The notes below the pieces were generated by a model. It was not told the DNA's origin. It did not search any database and worked only from the letters and a program-made list of their open reading frames with translations. A program made the translations under genes and the position numbers. This document shows positions 60,941 through 64,000 of a DNA stretch of 64,000 bases, one piece after another (position 1 is the first letter of the stretch; every line of letters begins with the position of its first letter). The DNA is from Brachybacterium avium (lineage in GTDB: Bacteria; Actinomycetota; Actinomycetes; Actinomycetales; Dermabacteraceae): the NCBI RefSeq assembly GCF_002216795.1, contig NZ_CP022316.1, positions 2,943,205 to 3,007,204 of the forward strand. Reading direction: 5' to 3'.

Positions 60941-63900
60941 ATGGCTTCCGCGGACTCCGATGATTTTGTGCACCTCCACGTCCACACCGATTACTCCCTG
61001 CTGGACGGGGCCGCGAAGATCGACAAACTGGTCGACGAGACGGTGCGGCAGGGGCAGCAGGCCGTCGCGATCACCGACCACGGCTACCTCTTCGGCGCCT
61101 ACGAGTTCTACAAGGCGGCCACGGGGGCGGGCATCAAGCCGATCATCGGCATCGAGGCCTATGTGACCCCGGGGACCAGCCGTCACGACCGCACCCGCCA
61201 GCAGTGGGGCACCCGGGAGCAGCAGCTCGCCGGCGACGACGTCTCCGCCCGCGGCGCGTACACGCACCTGACGCTGCTGTCCCGCACCACCGCCGGCATG
61301 CACAACCTGTTCCGCCTGGGCTCCTACGCCTCGCTCGAGGGCCAGATGGGCAAGTGGCCCCGCATGGACCGGGAGATCCTCTCCCAGTACTCCGACGGGC
61401 TGATCGCCACCTCCGGCTGCCCCTCCGGCGAGGTGCAGACCCGCCTGCGACTGGGCCAGTTCGACGAAGCGGTCAAGGCGGCCGGCGAGTACCAGGACAT
61501 GTTCGGCCGTGAGCACTACTTCATCGAGCTGATGGACCACGGGCTGACCATCGAGAAGCGGGTCACCAAAGACCTGCTCGAGGTCGCCAAGGCCGTCGGC
61601 GCCCCGCTGGTGGCCACCAATGATCTGCACTACGTCACCGAGCAGGATGCCCAGATCCAGGACGTCCTGCTGTGCATCAACTCCGGCTCCCGCCTGAACG
61701 ACCCCGACCGCTTCAAGTTCGGCGGCTCCGGCTACTTCCTGAAGTCCGCCCAGCAGATGCGCGAGCTGTTCCGCGAGTTCCCGGAGGCCTGCGACAACAC
61801 CCTGCGGATCGCCGAGATGTGCGAGGTCGAGTTCCGCACCACCGACGAGGGCGCGAATTATATGCCGAACTTCCCCACCCCGGTGGGGGAGGACGAGGAG
61901 TCCTGGTTCGTCAAGGAGGTCCAGCGGGGGCTGGAGTACCGCTACCCGGCGGGCATCCCGAGGATGTGCAGAAGCGCGCCGACTACGAGGTCTCGGTCAT
62001 CCTGCAGATGGGTTTCCCCGGTTACTTCCTGGTGGTCTCGGACTACATCAAGTGGGCCAAGGAGCAGGACATCCGCGTGGGGCCGGGCCGTGGCTCCGGC
62101 GCCGGCTCGATGGTCGCCTACGCCATGCGCATCACCGACCTCGACCCCCTCGAGCACGGCCTGCTGTTCGAGCGGTTCCTGAACCCCGACCGCGTCTCCA
62201 TGCCCGACTTCGACGTCGACTTCGATGATCGCCGCCGCGGCGAGGTCATCGAGTACGTGGAGCGCAAGTACGGCGACGACCGCATCGCGCAGGTCATCAC
62301 CTACGGCGTGATGAAGACGAAGAACTCCCTCAAGGACGCCGCGCGCGTGCTGGACTACCCCTACGCGATGGGCGACCGGCTGTCCAAGGCGCTCCCGCCC
62401 ACGGTGATGGGCAAGGACATCTCGGTCAAGGGCATCTTCGACCCCGAGGACAAGCGCTACGCCGAGGCGGGGGAGTTCCGCCGGATCCACGACGAGGACC
62501 CCGACGTCCAGAAGGTCGTCGAGATCGCCAAGGGCGTCGAGGGCCTGACCCGCGGCTGGGGCGTGCACGCCTGCGCCGTGATCATGTCCAGCCACCCGCT
62601 GATCGATATCGTCCCGATGATGCGCCGCCCCTCCGACGGCCAGATCATCACCCAGTTCGAGTACCCCACGCTCGAGGCCCTCGGGCTGCTGAAGATGGAC
62701 TTCCTGGGACTGCGGAACCTCACCGTGCTCTCCGATGCCGTCGAGAACATGGCGCGCAACGGCAAGACCCCGCCCGATCTCGAGACGCTCCCCTTCGACG
62801 ATCCGAAGACCTACGAGCTGCTGCAGAAGGGCGACACGCTCGGCGTGTTCCAGCTGGACGGCTCCGGCATGCGCACCCTGCTGCGGCAGATGAAGCCCGA
62901 CCAGTTCGGGGACATCACCGCGGTCTCGGCGCTGTACCGGCCGGGCCCGATGGGCATGAACTCCCACACCAACTACGCCCTGCGCAAGAACGGGCTGCAG
63001 GAGATCACCCCGATCCACCCGGAGCTCGAGGAGCCCCTCGCGGAGATCCTGGGCGAGACCTACGGCGTGCTCGTCTACCAGGAGCAGGTCATGCAGACCG
63101 CGCAGAAGGTCGCCGGGTACAGCCTGGGACAGGCGGACATCCTGCGCCGCGCCATGGGCAAGAAGAAGAAGGCGGAGCTGGACAAGCAGTTCGCCTCCTT
63201 CGAGGCCGGGATGAAGGAGAACGGGTACTCCGCGGCCGCGGTGACGGCGCTGTGGGAGACCCTGATGCCCTTCGCCGACTACGCCTTCAACAAGTCGCAC
63301 TCGGCCGCCTACGGCGTGGTCTCCTACTGGACCGGCTACCTCAAGGCGAACCATCCCACCGAGTACATGGCCGCGCTGCTGACCTCCACCCAGGAGAATC
63401 GCGACCGCCTCGGCCTGTACCTCGGCGACTGCCGGCATCGCGGGATCACCGTGCTGCCGCCGGACGTCAACGAGTCCGATCTGTATTTCTCCGCCGTCGG
63501 CGACGACATCCGCTTCGGTCTCTCCGCGATCCGCAACGTCGGCGCCCACGTGGTCAAGGAGATCATCGCCACCCGTGAGGAGAAGGGCGCCTTCACCTCC
63601 TTCACCGACTTCCTGGACAAGGTGCCGCTGTCGGTGTGCAACAAGCGCACCATCGAGTCCCTCATCAAGGGCGGCGCCTTCGACGAGCTGGGCGCGAACC
63701 GCCGCTCCCTGGTGCTGATCCACGAGGACGCCGTCGATGCGGTCATCGACGTCAAGAAGAAGGAGGCGACCGGACAGGGCGACCTGTTCAGCTCGGACAT
63801 GTTCGGCGGCGGGGGCGATGACCAGGTGGCGACCGGCTCGGCCGCGACCACCACGATCCCGGACCTGCCCGAATGGGATCGCAAGGACAAGCTCGCCTTC

Positions 63901-64000
63901 GAGCGGAACATGCTGGGCCTGTACGTCTCGGACCACCCGCTGTACGGGCTCGAGCACGTCATCGCCCAGAACTCGTCCACCTCCATCAGCGCGCTCGCCG
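60941..64000 (+). CDS. dnaE: DNA polymerase III alpha subunit, frameshifted near 61957 and cut by the window end
   Basis: Replicative polymerase. The PHP domain starts FVHLHVHTDYSLLDGAAKI. At 61957-61959 one C is missing: the expected GIPEDVQKRADYEVSVILQMGF appears in the next frame, which then stays open to base 64000 (the literal first frame ends at 62182). The catalytic aspartates are in PDFDVDFDDRRRGEV, and RPGPMGMNSHTNY, YQEQVMQTAQKVAGY and FNKSHSAAYG follow. About 1020 of some 1180 residues are present. It is essential, so the deletion is almost surely a sequence error. The ATG at 60941 is preferred to 60917 because of the -10 box and the conserved start. Confidence 0.96.

Overview
The window is a gene-dense, very GC-rich stretch of a chromosome from a high-GC Gram-positive actinobacterium. 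The signs are FtsZ with SepF and DivIVA/Wag31 but no MinCD, the actinobacterial orders ftsK-pgsA-cinA-clgR-DUF3046-recA-recX-miaB and lexA/LysM/nrdR, LexA boxes of the TCGAAC-N4-GTTCGA type, many leaderless-looking starts, and a DNPR-motif MurE with dapA and dapF (meso-diaminopimelate wall). A Brachybacterium/Dermabacteraceae member fits, but the sequence alone does not prove the genus. No rRNA, tRNA, CRISPR array, insertion sequence or prophage was seen.

Layout: 1-3520, the end of a HAD phosphatase and an asparagine synthetase apparently continuous with an F420-ligase-like domain. 3576-14982, dapA, RNase J, ftsK, pgsA, cinA, clgR, DUF3046, SOS-controlled recA, recX, miaB. 15011-22004, a YbjN protein, miaA, dapF, a class I methyltransferase, hflX and a DinG-type helicase. 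22039-27875, lexA divergent from a LysM division-inhibitor-like gene, nrdR, a HelD-like helicase, a PAC2 protein and a cold-shock protein. 27961-31409, a spermidine-synthase-like protein, a SAV_6107-type HEPN protein, dinB and a DUF3040 protein. 31831-52296, the division and cell wall (dcw) cluster: mraZ, rsmH, ftsL, ftsI, murE, murF, mraY, murD, ftsW, murG, murC, ftsQ, ftsZ, pgeF, sepF, yggT, divIVA, lspA and an RluA-family pseudouridine synthase. 52338-60829, a hypothetical protein and a carbohydrate island (GH38 alpha-mannosidase, ABC binding protein, two permeases, a MetE-like protein). 60941-end, dnaE, cut by the window edge.

The genes link DNA damage control (recA, recX, lexA, LysM protein, dinB, dinG), peptidoglycan precursor synthesis (dapA, dapF, murC-G, mraY), septation (ftsL, I, W, Q, Z, sepF, divIVA) and envelope maturation (pgsA, lspA). 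The dcw genes overlap by 1-4 bases in most places and look like one long transcription unit with extra promoters before murC, ftsZ, sepF and divIVA.

Four genes (asnB, ftsI twice, dnaE) carry single-base deletions next to C residues. ftsI and dnaE are essential, so these are most likely sequence errors. The main regulatory observations are three LexA operators, a four-repeat MraZ operator with exact 10-base phasing, a pair of matching operators with identical promoter geometry on the mannosidase and ABC genes, a perfect hairpin inside the start of pgeF, and a TANNNT element 6-7 bases before the start codon of eleven genes.
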